Shown here: piece by piece, positions 34,401-49,400 of the stretch
Numbering within the stretch: position 1 is the first letter of the stretch
Layout: every line of letters begins with the position of its first letter
Assembly (NCBI GenBank): GCA_035627835.1
Contig: DASPKX010000152.1
Span: forward strand, 62,001-126,000
DNA from: DASPKX01 sp035627835
Lineage (GTDB): Bacteria > Verrucomicrobiota > Verrucomicrobiia > Limisphaerales > SXQI01
Reading direction: 5' to 3'
Length of the DNA stretch: 64,000 nucleotides
Position numbers and translations under genes: made by a program
Notes under the pieces: model-generated
Database searches by the model: none
Seen by the model: only the letters and a program-made list of their open reading frames with translations
What the model was told of the DNA's origin: nothing

Positions 34401-37400
34401 ACAAGGCTTCGACGGCGCTTGTTCCGTCACTAAGAGAGACTTCGAGGGTGAGAGATCCGGAATAATCCCCGGGCGGCTGGAAGAAGAGAGCGGCAAGGGC
34501 GTCGATGAGAGTTTCCGCGCTGCCCGTTAGGGTGAAGGAAGGAAGCACGCTTCCACCGTAACGGAAATATCCGCGAGCGCTTTCAATGCTGAGAGATAAC
34601 TCCTCGCCATCCGCTTCCGACAGCGAAAGAATTCCCATCCCGAGACGCATATCCTCGAGCAGGAGGACAGAGGCAGGAGCTTCGATGACAGGAGCATCAG
34701 CTGTCGCCGCGATCTGGATAGTAAACGAACGTTGCGTCGTGAATTCACCATCAACCAACCGCACGTCGATGAGGGCTGTCCCATTAAAGTTTGCGTTCGG
34801 AACAAACCAGAGATAGTCGAGCGTGTCGGTGAGATCGAGGGCCCAGTTGCTCAGCGTTAAAGGAGTGGCCGGAACTGGTGTTCCGAAGTTTGGCCGTATG
34901 TAAAAGGAGCCATGCTCAGACGAGAGGGTGATCGTGACATCTTCATCATCCACGTCGGAAACATCTATGCCGGGCAGATTGAACGGGGTGTCTTCTGTTC
35001 CTGTTATTCCCGAAGGCAGAGTTATGGTGGCTGCGTCATTGACCGCGGCGATCTCAATGGTGAAGGAGTCGTTGCGAGAACCAGCGGAGTTCGTGGCGGT
35101 CAGGAAAATCGTGCGCTTGTCCTCGGCGTTAGGCTCTGGGCGGAATTGCATCCGAGCGAGGATAGCGTTGAGTTCCGCCTCAGTTCCCGTGCGGGTAAAA
35201 GAGGAAGCAGCGACGCCGTCCAAAACTAATTTCCCGAACTCGGTGGCTGGGGCATTGATGGTCAAGGTGAGCCCGGTCCCGGTCGGGTCATAAACCTGGA
35301 CGCCGAGTAACGTGAGGGTGGTATCTTCAACACCCGTTTGTGCTGGGGTGGTAAACCGTGGGGCCGGCAGATTCAGCCAAACTTTGTCAGCGGCTCCGGA
35401 GGTGTAGGCAGGGGTATAAAGATCCAGGTCGCCATCGCTGTCGAAGTCAGCAAAGGCGCCGGTCCTGAAGTCGGAGCTTTCGCTGATGATGCTTGACGTG
35501 TTGAACGTCATCTCCTTGTTGAACTGAATCCAAACCTTGCCCTCCGAGGTGAAGAAAAGATCCTGATCCCCGTCACCATCTGCGTCGGCCGTGGAGACGG
35601 AAGTAACATTCCGATTCGTGATCAACTCCTTGCGCGTGAAATTGGCTGAGCCATCGTTCAGGAAATAGTGCTCGCGCATAGAGAAGGTTTCGGATTTGCG
35701 CGTCGAGACAATGAAGTCCAGATCGTTATCACCATCCAAATCGCTTACAGCAATCCCTGTGATGTCCGAGACAAACAGGGTGTCTGATTGGCCCTGCGTG
35801 AAGCTGCCGGTGTACGCGCCCGCCTCGGAAATCGGCGGCACAAAGGTTCCTGGGCCGGGATTCAGGAGGATGTTGACCTTCGCGTTGGAGGAAGTCGTGG
35901 TGTAGGTCTGAATGAGATCCACATCCCCGTCCCCATCGAAGTCGCCACTGGCAACCTTGTTGTAATTGGTGATGGCAGGGAACGAGGTGAGAACGCCGCG
36001 TGTAAAGCTTCCGGAACCGTTGTTGAACCAAAGAGACATGGACGTGGCGCCCGTTGTAACAGCGTCAAGGTCTCCGTCGCCATCGAGGTCTGCTAACAGG
36101 ACGTCGAGTCCGATTTGATCACCCCAAAGGCTCTGCGTCTGATTGAAATTGCCGGTCCCGTCGTTCTTGAAGACATGCGAAGTCCATTGTCCGTCGGAAG
36201 TAATGGCGTCCAGATCCCCATCGCCATCAATGTCGCCGAGAGCGGCTGAGTTGGACTGGAGCCAGGGCGTTTCAGAGTAGAGCGAGAAGCCCCCTGCCCC
36301 ATCGTTCTTGTAAATCAGGTTACCCTTGCCGGAAACGTCGTCCCCGCGAACAACAAAGAGGTCGATGTCACCATCACCGTCAACATCGCCTGGCACAACT
36401 TCGTAGTTGAGGCCATCGGTGTTAAAGCTTTGGCCTGCGGCAAACACACCACCGCCCGTGGCAGAGGCCATGACGAGCAAGGGCGCAGAAGAGCTGCTGT
36501 TGTTAGCAAGATTGAGGTCGGTGAGGCCCGTCGACGTGACGGTCACGAACGCTTTTGCGCCCAGCATCCCACCCACAGTTCCGGGAGCAAGGACAGTCCC
36601 ACGGATGGTGTAAGTGAGGGTGGCGCCAACTGGGAGTGTCACGCTGTCGGCGAATGCGCCCGCGACAGAGCCCGGGGAGAGACTTGTCGCTGCGCCGTTG
36701 GATGTGGTGATGTCCATCACCGTGAGATTTGAGAGACCCGTAAACGAGTCGAAGACCGACCCAGTCACAGCGACATCCCCAAGGTTTGAGAGAGCGATCG
36801 TATATTCGATCATCTCACCCTGTTTGACGAATTGGCGCGATTCGGTTGTTTTGGTTATCGCAATGTCGGGCTCAGCCACGTTTGCCACGTTTATCGTAAT
36901 AACCGTCCAGTCGAGCTGAGATTGGGTCGCGTTCGAGAGGGAGACCGTTAAGGTGTAAGCAGAGGCTGATTCGTAATTTAGCCCCGCCTTGGCGACTTTT
37001 AAGGTGCCATCTGAAAGGAGGCTGAAGAAACCAGCATCATTGCCTGAGACGATGGCATAGGTTTCGTCGGAGTCCTTGGCGGTGGCGAGAACGCTGCCGA
37101 TAATCCAGCCCGCACTCTTGTTTTCTTCGATGGAGAAAACCTGGTTGTCCTGCAACACGGGCTGCTCGTCCACGTTTGTAAGGATAAGGTCGAGCGCCCA
37201 GGAAGCTGGAGTATCGTCAGCTTTCGTGTTGCCTTCGGTGTCTGCCACCTGGAAGTAAACCAGGTCATTAATCCTGGTCCGCTGTTCGTAATCGAGCAGC
37301 GAATTGTTGATGACAGTGATCCAGCCGTTGGATGGGTTGATTGATAGAATCCCGAACTCGTCTGTGGTGAATTGGCCGGTTTGCCCGTAGCGCTTGAAAG

Positions 37401-40400
37401 AATAGGAGAGGCGATCGCCATTGACGATGTCCGCGTCAGTGATGTTCCCGAGGTTTGGTTTGTAAATGACTGTCCCGACGGGTGTATTCTCCGCAATCGT
37501 CAGAGTCGAGTGCGCTGATATGCCGGTGGGCGCGGCGTTGAAATCAATCAAGGAGATCGTCGCGGTTGCGGTGTCTGAGAGCCCGTAACGATCTGTTACT
37601 TTTATCGTCAATGTGACGGAGCGGGCATCCGGGTTTTCGTAGTCAAGCAAAGCAGGCGTCTTGACGGTGATAAGCCCTGTGCTCGGATTGATGGCGTAAG
37701 CGGCGGAGTCGAACGATGAGGAGAGAATTTCCCAGGTAAACACTTCCGATAAATCGGCATCTGTCACGCCCAGAGCGCCGACAGATTTGCCGAACAATGG
37801 ATTTTCGCCAATGGACCAGGAGCCGTCACTGAGGATGGGAGCATCCACCACGTTGACGACGTTAACGGTCATAGCGGCTGAAGCGCTGTCGCTCATTGAA
37901 TCGCCGACTGCCACTGAAACCGTGTAATGCGAAGTTGCGGACGCATCAAATTGCGACGCATCGGCGCGCAGTTCACCGGTGCGCGGGTCGATGGAGAAAA
38001 GACTTTGGGAATAAGCTCCATCGACAGAAACGCGCAATGTGCCGTCAGAGCTATTGCGGCTGAGCATCACGTGATGCCAGCGGCCGTCGTTCACTGCGAC
38101 AACGCTCTTGGCCGTGGCATTCCCCACTTGCAGGCCAATGCGTCCGGCCCCATCCAGGAATCCCCAACCGACTTTCGTCCCATCCCCCTCCACCCGCCCG
38201 GCGATTGCTGGAGCCAGGGCTATATCGTCGTTGCCGGTCTGAGTTGTATTAATCCAGAACCCGAGGCTGGCTGTTCCCGAAAGCAGAGTGGAGAGATCCG
38301 CGCTGACATAGTCATCCACGCCATCAAAGTTCAGCGCCCGATCCGGAACCCCAAGCTCAGTGTAATAATCACTCTGGCGCGGTCCATAGCCCCAGCCGCT
38401 TTCAGTTGAGAAATTCATGAGTTCCGCGCTCATATTGCTCACGAAGCGATCATCCCAAAGGTCGGAGGTCGTTGTGGTTCCAGAGCCTTCATCGAAGCGG
38501 AAGTAATGGCGAGCCAGCCCGCTGCTGTAGGCGGCACGGAAACGCGTGCTCATCGCCAGGGCGATATCGTCCGCGTCGGGCACTGATTGATAGACACGGA
38601 AATCATCCAGCAGGCCTTTGAAATAGACGGTGGAGCCAAGTCCATTCTCGATTCGTCCGAGACCGGAGATTATGGCTCCCAAGCTCCCTGAGCTTCCGGT
38701 TGCCACGCTGTTGGCATTACTGATACTTGAGGTCGATCCATTCACCGCTGTTCGAGTGATCCCGGTTATGCGGTAGGTCAAGAAATCCCCACTCGCGACA
38801 TCGCTGTCCGTCGCTTGCACGAAACCAACCACTTGGCTGGCATTGCCTTTTTCAGCGGTGTAATAATTCGCCGCGCTTAATGCGGGCACGGTGGGAAAAC
38901 GGACCACGTCGACAATGCCGCTGGTCGAACTCCCCAGGCCATGCACGTCCGTGACGGTATAGCTAATTCCCCATTTGAGTTCGCCGACAAAGTCGGTCTC
39001 CTTCGCGACCCGAACTACTCCGGTATTCGCGTCGAAAGTGTAGAGGCCTCCCGAGGCGGCAACGGAGTAAGTCATGGCATCTCCTTCAGGATCGACTGCG
39101 GGGATCGTGAAAATGGCCGCGCCTTTGGGCAGGCCACTGAACACCGTGAAAGTTCCATGCGGCTGCAGCAGGATGGGCGCTTCGTTCACGTTGGTGAGGT
39201 TAATGGTAATAATGTTTGTGCCCGTTAACCCTTCCGAATCGGTTACCTGGACGAGGAGTTTCAGCGTCGGTGTTGTCTCAAAATCGAGAGTTTCGCCCGT
39301 GGCGGTGATTGCCCCCGTGCTGGAGATCGCAAATTTGCCGAAGCCTGTGCCACCCACAATGGAGTAGCTGACAACGCGATCTCCATTGGCAGCTTCTGGA
39401 TCGGAAGCTGGCACCGTGGTCGTCACGACAGCTCCGTTAGGCCGGTTCTCCGCGACCGAGTAGGTGGCCGCGAGCAGAACAGGATTTTGGTTTAGATCTC
39501 CAATGTTAATCGTCAAAACCCTGCTATGGGTGAAGCCGGAGATATCGGTGGCAGTCACTGTCACGAGCAGTTTGCTGTTCGTTTCGTAATCAAGGACTGT
39601 CCCGTTTAACACACTGAACACGCCTGATGCGGCGTTGAGACCAATCGCCCCCGTGATGGTCGATTGTGAACCGCTTCGAGTGACAAGCGTAACGGTTCCC
39701 AAAGCAAAAGTGTGCGAATCAGTTGAGTCGCGGTCTGTCACAGTGACCGTGCCAATGGTCGTTCCGACAACCGCATTTTCGTAAACCAGATATGTCGTGG
39801 CGTTGACGCGCGGAGCAGTCTGGTTGAACCAAAGCTGATTTTGGTTGGCGGTGTAAATGTCCAGGTCACCATCGCCGTCGAAGTCCCCAGTTGTGATGCC
39901 ATAGCGAATGGTGCCGTTGAGAGACAAACTCTGGGCCGACTTCGTGAAGACTCCAGAGCCATTGTTGGTGTAAACCAATGCAGGAGCACCGGTCGGAGGC
40001 GCTCCAAAGCTGATCTGGGGGGTGAGTTCCAATACGACGGCGTCGAGATCGTTATCCAAATCAAAATCCCCGAAAGCCACGTCGACACCATAACCCTGGC
40101 CCAAAGTTTGGGAGCTGAGCGTAAAGCCACCGCTGCCGTTGTTGATCCATAATTGGTCGTTGCCATCCAACGGAATCCAAATGTCGGCGTGCCCATCTCC
40201 GGTAAGATCAGACATGGAGAATCTCGAAATCGCGTCGCCCGGATCAATGGTTGTGCCATCCACAAAAGTGCCATCACCGACGCCGACCAGAATGTGCACG
40301 AGGTAGGCTGAGCTAGAGCGCCATTGAGTGGCGCCATAGATGATATCCACAACGGAATCACCGGTGACGTCCATAACTTTCGCGAGCGATCCCCAGCCAA

Positions 40401-43400
40401 CGGATTTCGAAGTTTGCGGTATGTCGATGCGCTCAAGGAAGCGGCCGGCGCCGTTATTCAGGTAAAGCCAGAATTCACCCTCGGTCGTGTTGCCAACCAC
40501 GGCGTCGAGATCGCCGTCGCCGTCAACATCACCGAGCGCGGGCAAGAAGAAATCAGGCGTGCCATACTCCCTGTTGCTCACATCTGGAGCATCTGTGCTC
40601 AAAACGAAGGTTCCCGCCGTTCCGCCCTGGGTCTTGCCTTGGTTCATCCAGACCCTAATGACGTTATCGGATCTGCTGGCCTGAAAAACATCGAGGTCGC
40701 CATCATTGTCCAAGTCCCCGAACGCTCCGTTTGAGAAGCCGCTTATATACGTAAAGTTGCCAAGCCCATCATTTATTAAGAGGTTCGCGTGGTTGTGAAT
40801 ATCGAGATCCCCGTCCAGGTCGACGTCGAAGGCATCTGAGAGAGAGCCGCTGCCGTTGGCCAGGGTCACGCCGCGGAAGAAGCCGCTCGGGAGCGGGATA
40901 CCCAGAAGCCAGGAGCCCAAGCGCGACGATGAAGACGGGGTGATCGAATCGATGTACTCCAATGTGTCGCTGGACAACCCAACTGCGCCCGTGAGGGCAG
41001 CCAGTGTGAGCGTTCCTGCGTAGAAATTGAGGGCGTTGCCGTTCCCGTCCTTGATCGAACTGAGCGTGGATTGAAGCTTCACGCTCCCAGCCTGGCTGCG
41101 GATGTAACCGGCAGTCAGGAGTCCTGAGGCAGTCACTTCGAGCGCGCCGGAAGTTGAGGTCAAGTCGTCCACTGTTGCCGCGCCGCTGACTGCCACGTAA
41201 CCAGCGAGAGTAATCTTTCCGCTAAGGGTGCCAGTGAGTTCGATCTCAATGGCGTTTGTGGTTGAGCCGACACGAGCCGCATCGAAGCGAATGTTCCTGG
41301 CGACAATGTTCCCGACGGCGATGTTGCTGACATCGTTGTTGTCGAAGATTTGGCCGGAGCTGCCGAGGTAAACGTCGCCGTCTTCCGAGAAGATGGTTGA
41401 TAGGAGCAGGCTTCCCGCTACATCTGTTATCGCGACATCACCGGCAGCGCGCGCGATGAGCGAGCCGCCCAAGTTTACCCGGATTGGCCGGTCACCGGCG
41501 CCAATGTTGCCGTTGCTTCCCTCGATCACCAAATTGGCGGCGTAAATGTTGTAGCTTGCCCCGACTCCGCCGTTATAAACCGCCTCGCCAGATTTGATCC
41601 GCACGTCATGGCGAGTGGAGGAAGAATCTTTGCTGATAATCGTGCCCAGGCGGATGGCATCCTCGGACCCCAGGAAGATTCCGTCACCCGCGTTGATGCT
41701 TACGCTTCCGGAGGCGGAAATGTCGAGATCGCGCTTGGTATAGAGAGCAATCACATTGAATTCGTTAGCATCAATGAAGCTGTCGCCATCCTGGTCGCTC
41801 CAGGCGACCAGTTCGCTTGATTCCACCGAGTTGTTGCCGTTGCTATCGGTCCAATAATAAAACTCAACATCGTCCGCTTCCGCTGAGAGGAGCGAAATTT
41901 TGATGCTGTCATTGGCGTCGTCAACGATCTGCCGGATATCGCCGTTTGGCACCTTGATCAGCTCGAAGCCGTCGACTTCTTTGCCGATCCCGTACTTGGC
42001 CGTAATGGTGATGGCTTTGCCGACGAGATTTGGTGTTTCGGTGCTGGAATCGGTGTCGGTTGTGCGCACCACGAAAGCGGTCGGCAACGTGAAGAGCAAT
42101 GCTTCCGCATCCCAGATAATCCCGTTCGTGAGTTCTGTTTCTTCAGCAACAGTCAGTTCGTAAACGAAGTCGGCGTCGTAAATCGCCGGGTTGTAATCAT
42201 TGATTCCATTGCGTGGGTCGTTGGAGGCCTCATAAGAGCCGCCGACGCCATAAATTGAGTGCAACCGGTGATAACGCGCAGTGGCATCTCCTTCCGTTTG
42301 CGCGATAACCGCGGCGGTTAAGCCGTTGGCCTGGAGCGCGGCTCGCTGCGCGTCAGTGTAGCTGAAGACAAAGGAGGCGTTGTACCCGCCCGTTCCGCCA
42401 ATCTGGCGCCAGTAGAGTTCATACTCGCTTAAACGGGCGGCTTTGTACGAGTTCAGGACGGACTCTTTGCGGGAAAGGGCCAGCTCACCGGTGAGGCCGA
42501 TCGAATCCCACAACTCAAGCAACGCGTCGCGCGTGTCCGCATCGAAAGCGGCGTCGTCTTCAGAATACCCGTCCAAGACCGATCCCGTCGGGACATAGAG
42601 GGTCAGGTTATAGCCGCTGATTTTGTTAACGACCAAATCGCCTGTCAGCTCCGTTAACCAGACATCACCCTTCGCATCGACGCTTACCGTTCTGGTTTCG
42701 GTCGAGCCTGAGTCGAGCCGAAGGTAAGTGGCCGAACCGCCCACGCCGCCACCGCTCGTGAGCGAAATAGAGTGGGCGACGATGTGCGCCAGCGAACTGC
42801 CGAGAGATGTCGAGGCGTGCATGGCTCCGGTCAGTGTTTCGATCGTGGCATCGCCGTTCGGCGCACTGATCCGGTGGATCGTCATGTCACCATCGATATC
42901 CGTGAGGTTGATGTTGCCATAACGCGTGGTGGCGGTCACGGATGGGCCGGTGACGGAGGTGTTATCGATATACAACATCCCGCTGGTTCCGATTCCATTC
43001 CAGGCGCTGAGTGTGATTTGGCCACCGTAGATGCGAGCATCATCGCTGGTGGCCTGAATTTCACCGTTGGAAGATGTGATGGTGACACTGCCGCCCCGGG
43101 ACGTTAGATCACCGCCGATATAGACCGTGCCTTTGTTCGTGACATTAATGGCGCCATGGTTGCCCATGAACGTAATTGCGATTGGGTTATTGGCTTTGAC
43201 GCTGTAGAGGTTTTTGTTCACCACGCTCTTCGTGATCGTCAGCGTGTGATCGTACTCCACATCCCAGGTAAACGGCCCAATCTTCGTGGTCGTTTTGGTG
43301 ACCTTCAGGAAAGCTGTCTCGCTTGTGGTCGTGCTGGTGTATTTATAAGTGTAAATCTCCGAAGAAACATCGCCGTAGGTGCGGTAAGCGCCGGTGCTCA

Positions 43401-46400
43401 GAAACTCCGTTCCCTCCGCGACCCAGGAAGTCCTGTTATTGTGCGCCAGCACCTCGTTGATCGTCTTTTTATCGTCGGTGTTGTTCCAGGTATAAATCGC
43501 TGTCTCACCTGTTTTCTGGCCGCTCCCCCAATTGAACCTCGAGGTTACAGGGGTGAAATACGCGTGAACCGCGCTCGGGTCGGCCCCGCCCAGGGTGTGA
43601 GTAGCCGTCGTCGAGCTATTTGACCAGTTTGACCAGGTCGTCACCACGGCTTGCGTCAAGCCGCTGAAGTCTCGCGTGTAAATCGTCTGAAGGTAGCCGC
43701 CGCCAGGCACGATGCGCGCCGTGTCAATAATAACAATTTTACCCTCAATGCCGTTGTCCACGCTGGAGCCTTTGCCCGTGTTCAAGTCGCTCACAACAAG
43801 CGGCAGGTTCGAATTATTGTTTACGTTGATGGTTGCGTAACCATCGAGAGCCTTGATTTGGCCCCCGCCTGTATTGATGATCTTACCAATCAACTGGATA
43901 AATCCGCCCTTGGTCTCAATCTCGGCTTGCAGTTCCAGGCGTTTTAGCTGGGCGTCGTAAACGAGTTTGTAATCGGCGCTCTTCAAATCGGCGCTGTAGC
44001 TCAACCAGGCGCTGGCATCGCGGTAACGCGAGCCGTGGTTGTGCACGTAGAACGCGTCCCAACTCGCTGCCTGCGTGGCAAGACTCGCGCCATTGACATG
44101 CGTGTTGATTGTAAACAAGTGCTCCGGAACCCCGCTCTGGATAAGCCCATTGATGTTCAGGTTCTCAGCGCTGATGAACACATTGCCAGCCACAATGGTC
44201 GCCCCTGTTCCAGAGATAGGGCTGGTGGGCGGACTGGCTGGGTTCACGTTCTTATACAAGTCGATCGGGGAGCCACCGACATGATAGAAGCCACTCCCAT
44301 CCGTATCGAGATTGCTAAGGATGAAGTCGCCGCCGCTCGAGATGCTTAAAGTGCCGGCCGTGATTGAGCCTGTTGTCAGCACGCTGCCCTGGTCACTGTC
44401 AATCGTGACGGAGCCTTCTTCGTTGTCGATGTTGCCTTCCAACAACAGATGCGCATCGCGCGTGTGCGTCGCTGATCGAATGTTCTTCACGGTGATTGCC
44501 GGATCGGTCGTTGTCGCGCTCACAGCGATCGTCGCAAAGGAAACGGAGCCGCTCAGTTCATTCAGTGTTGCTATGCCGGCGTTTGTAGAAACGCTGGAAT
44601 CGTTGAAGTAGACGTTGCCGCCACCTTCGCCAGGGATGTTGAGGTCGTTCGTTTTTAGCGACGCGTCGGTGTAGTTCAGAATTTCGATTTTGGTGTCCCC
44701 GGGCGCGATCAATGATCCACGGCCGCTGAACAGAGCATCGGCCTCGATGTAAATATTTCCCGACTCGGCTTTGATATCGCTGATGACGTAGAAGTCGGTT
44801 TCAACAGCGGAATCGACCACGGCTGTGCGCGTCGCGGAGTCATACGATGCAGAACCGCCGAGATCCTGGACCACCTGAACCCAGAATTGGATTTCGGCTG
44901 TGTAAATGGCTTCATCGGCGGTGCCAGCGGATTGGCCAATTAAAGCGATCAACACATCCAGGCGGGTCTTGATGACCGAAGTAAGCGTCGCTGTGGTTGG
45001 CCCTGTTATCGTGATGCCGTCATAGCTGAAAACTCCATTCACGCTGGTGACCAGGACACCATCTATGTAGACCAAACCCGCGGCAGTGATGGTGATGGTG
45101 CGCTGATTGTGTATGCCAACTTCCACCTTTCCGTTCACCGTCACTTTGGCATCGACATCCCCTTCGCGTGTGCGGGCCACGTGCTCCACGGCGTTGCCAC
45201 CACGATACTTTTGGGTGGTTTCCAGGGAGAGACCATCTTCAGCAATGAGGTGAACATCCGACTCGCCAACGATGGTGGCGCTCGATGCGATGAGAATGCT
45301 GTTCGTGGCGACGATCTCAGCCGTTGGTTGGGCAGTCGGGGTGGGGCTAACGCCGAAGAAGTAACCGCTCGCTCCGGCCAACGCGTATAACTCATTCACC
45401 TCAGGGAAGTCGTCGGTCAGGATTTTCATCAGCGAATCCTGGCCTGCCAGCAGGTCGATATCCTCTGCTGCGGTGAGGGAGGCGCCACTTTCAATGACGA
45501 CTTCGTTGTCGCTGTGGATCACGGCGTAAGCCGTGGCATCGGCTCCACCTGCCAAAGCTGCGGCAACAGCGCTTGCTCCTGAGTCAATGTTTCCCTGGGA
45601 CCACGCCGCGAAACGAACTTCGCCCAAACCTTTCAGGGTTGAGTTCGCTCCAAACGTCACGGTGGCATCAAAGACATCCAGTTCGACGTGCGAATCGGCC
45701 CCTGCCCCAGTGAATGCGGAAGCTGCGTCAATTGAAACGTCCAGGACGATGTCCGCAACATTGCTGGCTGTGATGACGATGTCCGCCACCGCGCCTGAGG
45801 ATTGCGTTTGAGTCAACGTCGCGTAGTTGCCGACGGTGGAAAGGGCCTTTTGCGTGACATCGATGTCACCTTCAACACCGGAGACGGAGACCAGGCCGCT
45901 GGCGGCTGAGCTTTTAACAACCAGATCTTCCCCAAAGGTGCTGTTGGTGGCATTAACCGTGATCACATTAGCGTTCACCTTCGTGTAATCACCAATGTAA
46001 CTTTCCGTCGTGGCGGAAACATCCACCTCCATGCGGCTGCCGCTGACACCCAGAAGGCCGGAAACTGACGTGTTTTCCGCCTTCCCATCCATCGTTTGGG
46101 TGTGGGTGGCGTTGAGAGTGAAGGTTGTAACGTTGATCGATTTCGAGGCGCTGCTGGCGCTGTCATCAATCGAGGCCATGGTGGAGTTCGTCAGATCGAG
46201 GTCAACGTCCGCCGCGAAAGGAGTGTCACCCCAAAGGCCTCCGCCCACATCGAACAAGAGCGATGCCGCGCTAATGTCGGCATAACCCTCGACGCGATCC
46301 GAGCCCGTGGCGGTGATTTCGAGCGTCGAGGCATTCACCTGAACGCCACCGCCTAAAGTGGCCTTAGAAGTGGTGTTGCTGCTCGCGTCCACGACGTTCA

Positions 46401-49400
46401 CCCCGACCGAAGCAATGCCTCCGCCAGCGCCGGCGTCGGAATCGGCAAACTGGTAGGTCGTGACGTTGGAGCTGATCTTCAACGCTCCGCTTAACGTGAG
46501 TGTGCTGCCCGCTCCGACAGACGCATGGCCCTGCGCATTGCTCCGCGCCCACACCACCGCCCCTTGAACACCGACCATCAGCGACGCGCTGACGCCGAAG
46601 CCATAGGCGTAGGCGAGATAATCGTCGTCGTCGAGCGGAGCGACTGTCGCTGTGATCGTGGCAGAAGAGGCCACGACGGTCACGCTTCCGGCGAGGTATG
46701 CATATACCTTAGGCGAAACAATCGCATCGGCAACGGAAACGCCTCCGGAGGCAAAGGCTCCCAAGGTCACCCCAACCGCGTGCGCTTCGCCAAGCGTTTT
46801 GGCTGTCGCACTGACGGTTAATCCCCCTGTGAGGTAAAGCGACGCGCCCGAGTCAACATAAGCGCTGACCGTCACGTTGACTTCAACCTGAGAATAGGTT
46901 CCGGTCCCTGCGAGAATGCCACCGGTGACTGCTGCAGCGGTGCTCCAGGCGCTGTCAATCACGCTGGTGGCGGACACTGTGGCGCTGGCGATTTTCGAGG
47001 CGCTCGTTCCAAGCTGAGCGCCCGCTCCAATGAACGCCTGCACAGATCCGTTCGCATAGACCCGAGCGATTGAGGCGCCAGCTGCGGCTACTGTTCCCGC
47101 AGCCAGGCTGACGGTTTCAGCGCCCACGGAACGAGTGTGCATGGCGCTGACGGTGACATTGCCTTTGATGACTTTGGCCGCGCTGCCAACGTAAGCTACC
47201 TGCGCCGAGGTGTCGTAAACCTGCGCGTACTGGGCTGCAAGGGCTCCGGCCCCTCCAGAACCCCCTGACGCGACGCTGGAAAGCTCTTCGTTGGTGACAG
47301 CGCTCACGATCACTGCGTCTTCGGCCGTCACAGTGGCGGAGGCGCCGATGAAAGCCTCGGTCACCGTGCCGTAATACATCAGCGCGATCGAGCCGCCGAC
47401 GGAGATTGTTCCCGCGCTGAAGCCGCCCACGCCTGCGTAGTATTTTGTGTTCTCGGTGGCGGCGACTTCAATATCATCTCCCGCGGTAACGCTGGCGCTG
47501 CTCGCGATGTAAGCTGTGGTTTTGCTGGTGCCGTCAGCCACACTCAGGTCCCCGAGATCAAAAGCAAATCCGCCACGATTACCTGACTTCTTCGCGACGA
47601 GAGAGGAATTGTCGCCTTGCAGGCCGCTGCCGGAGCTTTCGTATCCTTCTGTGGTCACCGAATCCACGGTGTCCTGCCCTGTATTCTGGGCGGAATCCCG
47701 TGCGGTTACACCATTGCTCGACTCCACGGCGTTGGCAGAGGCGCCATTCGCGCTGTAAGTGGCCACGCCACTGCCACCCATCCACCAGGCTGAAACTGAA
47801 ATGGCCAGGCCAAGTGTCGAAAGGCCAACGCCGAAGCTGACGGCATAGGCTTCAATATCCCGATCAGCGGCAGCCCGAACCCGGACGTCGTTCTTCGCCT
47901 TAATCGTCCCGCCGACGAACGCTGTGGTGTCATTGCCAACCTGCCCAAGATCGACACCGCCCGCGAGGCCGCCTGTTGGACTGCCAGAGACCACGCCGAC
48001 CCTCACGTCAGCCGTGAGCGCATTCACCGCGGCCACGTGAACATCCTGCACCGCGTTCGCGCTCGTCGTGCTGGAATTGATAGTGGCTCCGGACTCGATG
48101 AAAGCGCTCGTGTCGGAATTAATAACTGTCGCTGAAAGGGAGCCTGCAATCGCGAAGCCGCTCAGGCTGCCGCCACCAGAAGCTGCGATCGCGAAGATGG
48201 ATTCCGAGGAGAACGCCGTCACGCTCAACCCGCGCATGGAGAGGGTGGCGATGTCTCCGTTGGTCACTGTTCCCGCAAGAGAAGTCAGCGCGCTGGAGTT
48301 GCCGTTTGCGGTTACGTTCGCGCCGGTTGCGATATATGCGCGCGTATCCTTAACAACAATCGTGATGCCGAACCCGAGCCCGACCGCAACTCCGCCTGCG
48401 GCGAAGGCCACGCCACCAGCGATCAGGTCGATGTCAGAACGATCCTCCGAGTGGATGCGAACGTTGCCATTCGCGGTCACGGTTGCGCTCGAGGATATAT
48501 AAGCCAGGGTTTCGTTCTCGATGTGGAACCAGACCAGTGTTCCAGCCCCAGCGGCCCCGCCGGTGGACCCAGAAATTCCAATCGCCACGCTCAGCAGATC
48601 TTCCTCCGCGAAGGCCAGCACGGAAACGTCACCGGCAGCGGTCACAGTAGCGGAACTCGCGATGTAAGCGTGGGTTTCCATCTTGATGACGGAAATAGCG
48701 AGCCCAGGAGTGACAGCCGCTCCGGCCGCGCCAGCCACTGCGCCCGCGACCATTCGGGTGAAATAATCATTGCCAGCCGCCACCAGAACGGACTGAGAAG
48801 TTGAGGCTGTGCCAGCCGCCTGATTAATTTGGGCAGAGGCGCCAATGTAAGCGCTCGTATGAATGTCGAAACCGTGGATGCCCGCTGATACCTGGAAAGC
48901 AAGCCCACTGGCCGAACCAGCGCCGCCAACCGCATAAATTTCAATGTCGTCCGAAGAGACGGCGCTGACAGCAACACCCTTGAAACCGGACAAGGTTTCT
49001 GGCGTGGCCTTGCGGTCGCCAAAATAGCTGTCGTCGTCTGTTAGCTGAAGATCGTCGTTGTCGAACTGCTGAGATTGGATTTCGCCGCCGGCGCTGTCTC
49101 CGCCTGAATCGACATCGAAGTTCGTTTCGAAATCGCCAGTGTTCACCGTGACGCCATCGCGCATGGCGAGCGCAGTCACATTCGCGCTGCCCCCGATATA
49201 GGCCTTGGTTGTTTTTAGCACCACTGGCAACACCACTGCGCCACCGATGCCCGCGCCCGTTCCGAAAGCGCCCGATCCAGCTCCGAGATCCACCTCGATA
49301 TCTTCTTCGGCTGAGACAACGACGGAACCCACTGCATAAACCGTCGCGCTCCCAATCCATGCTTCCGTGGTAATATCGTAAACAGAAACATCCACACCGC

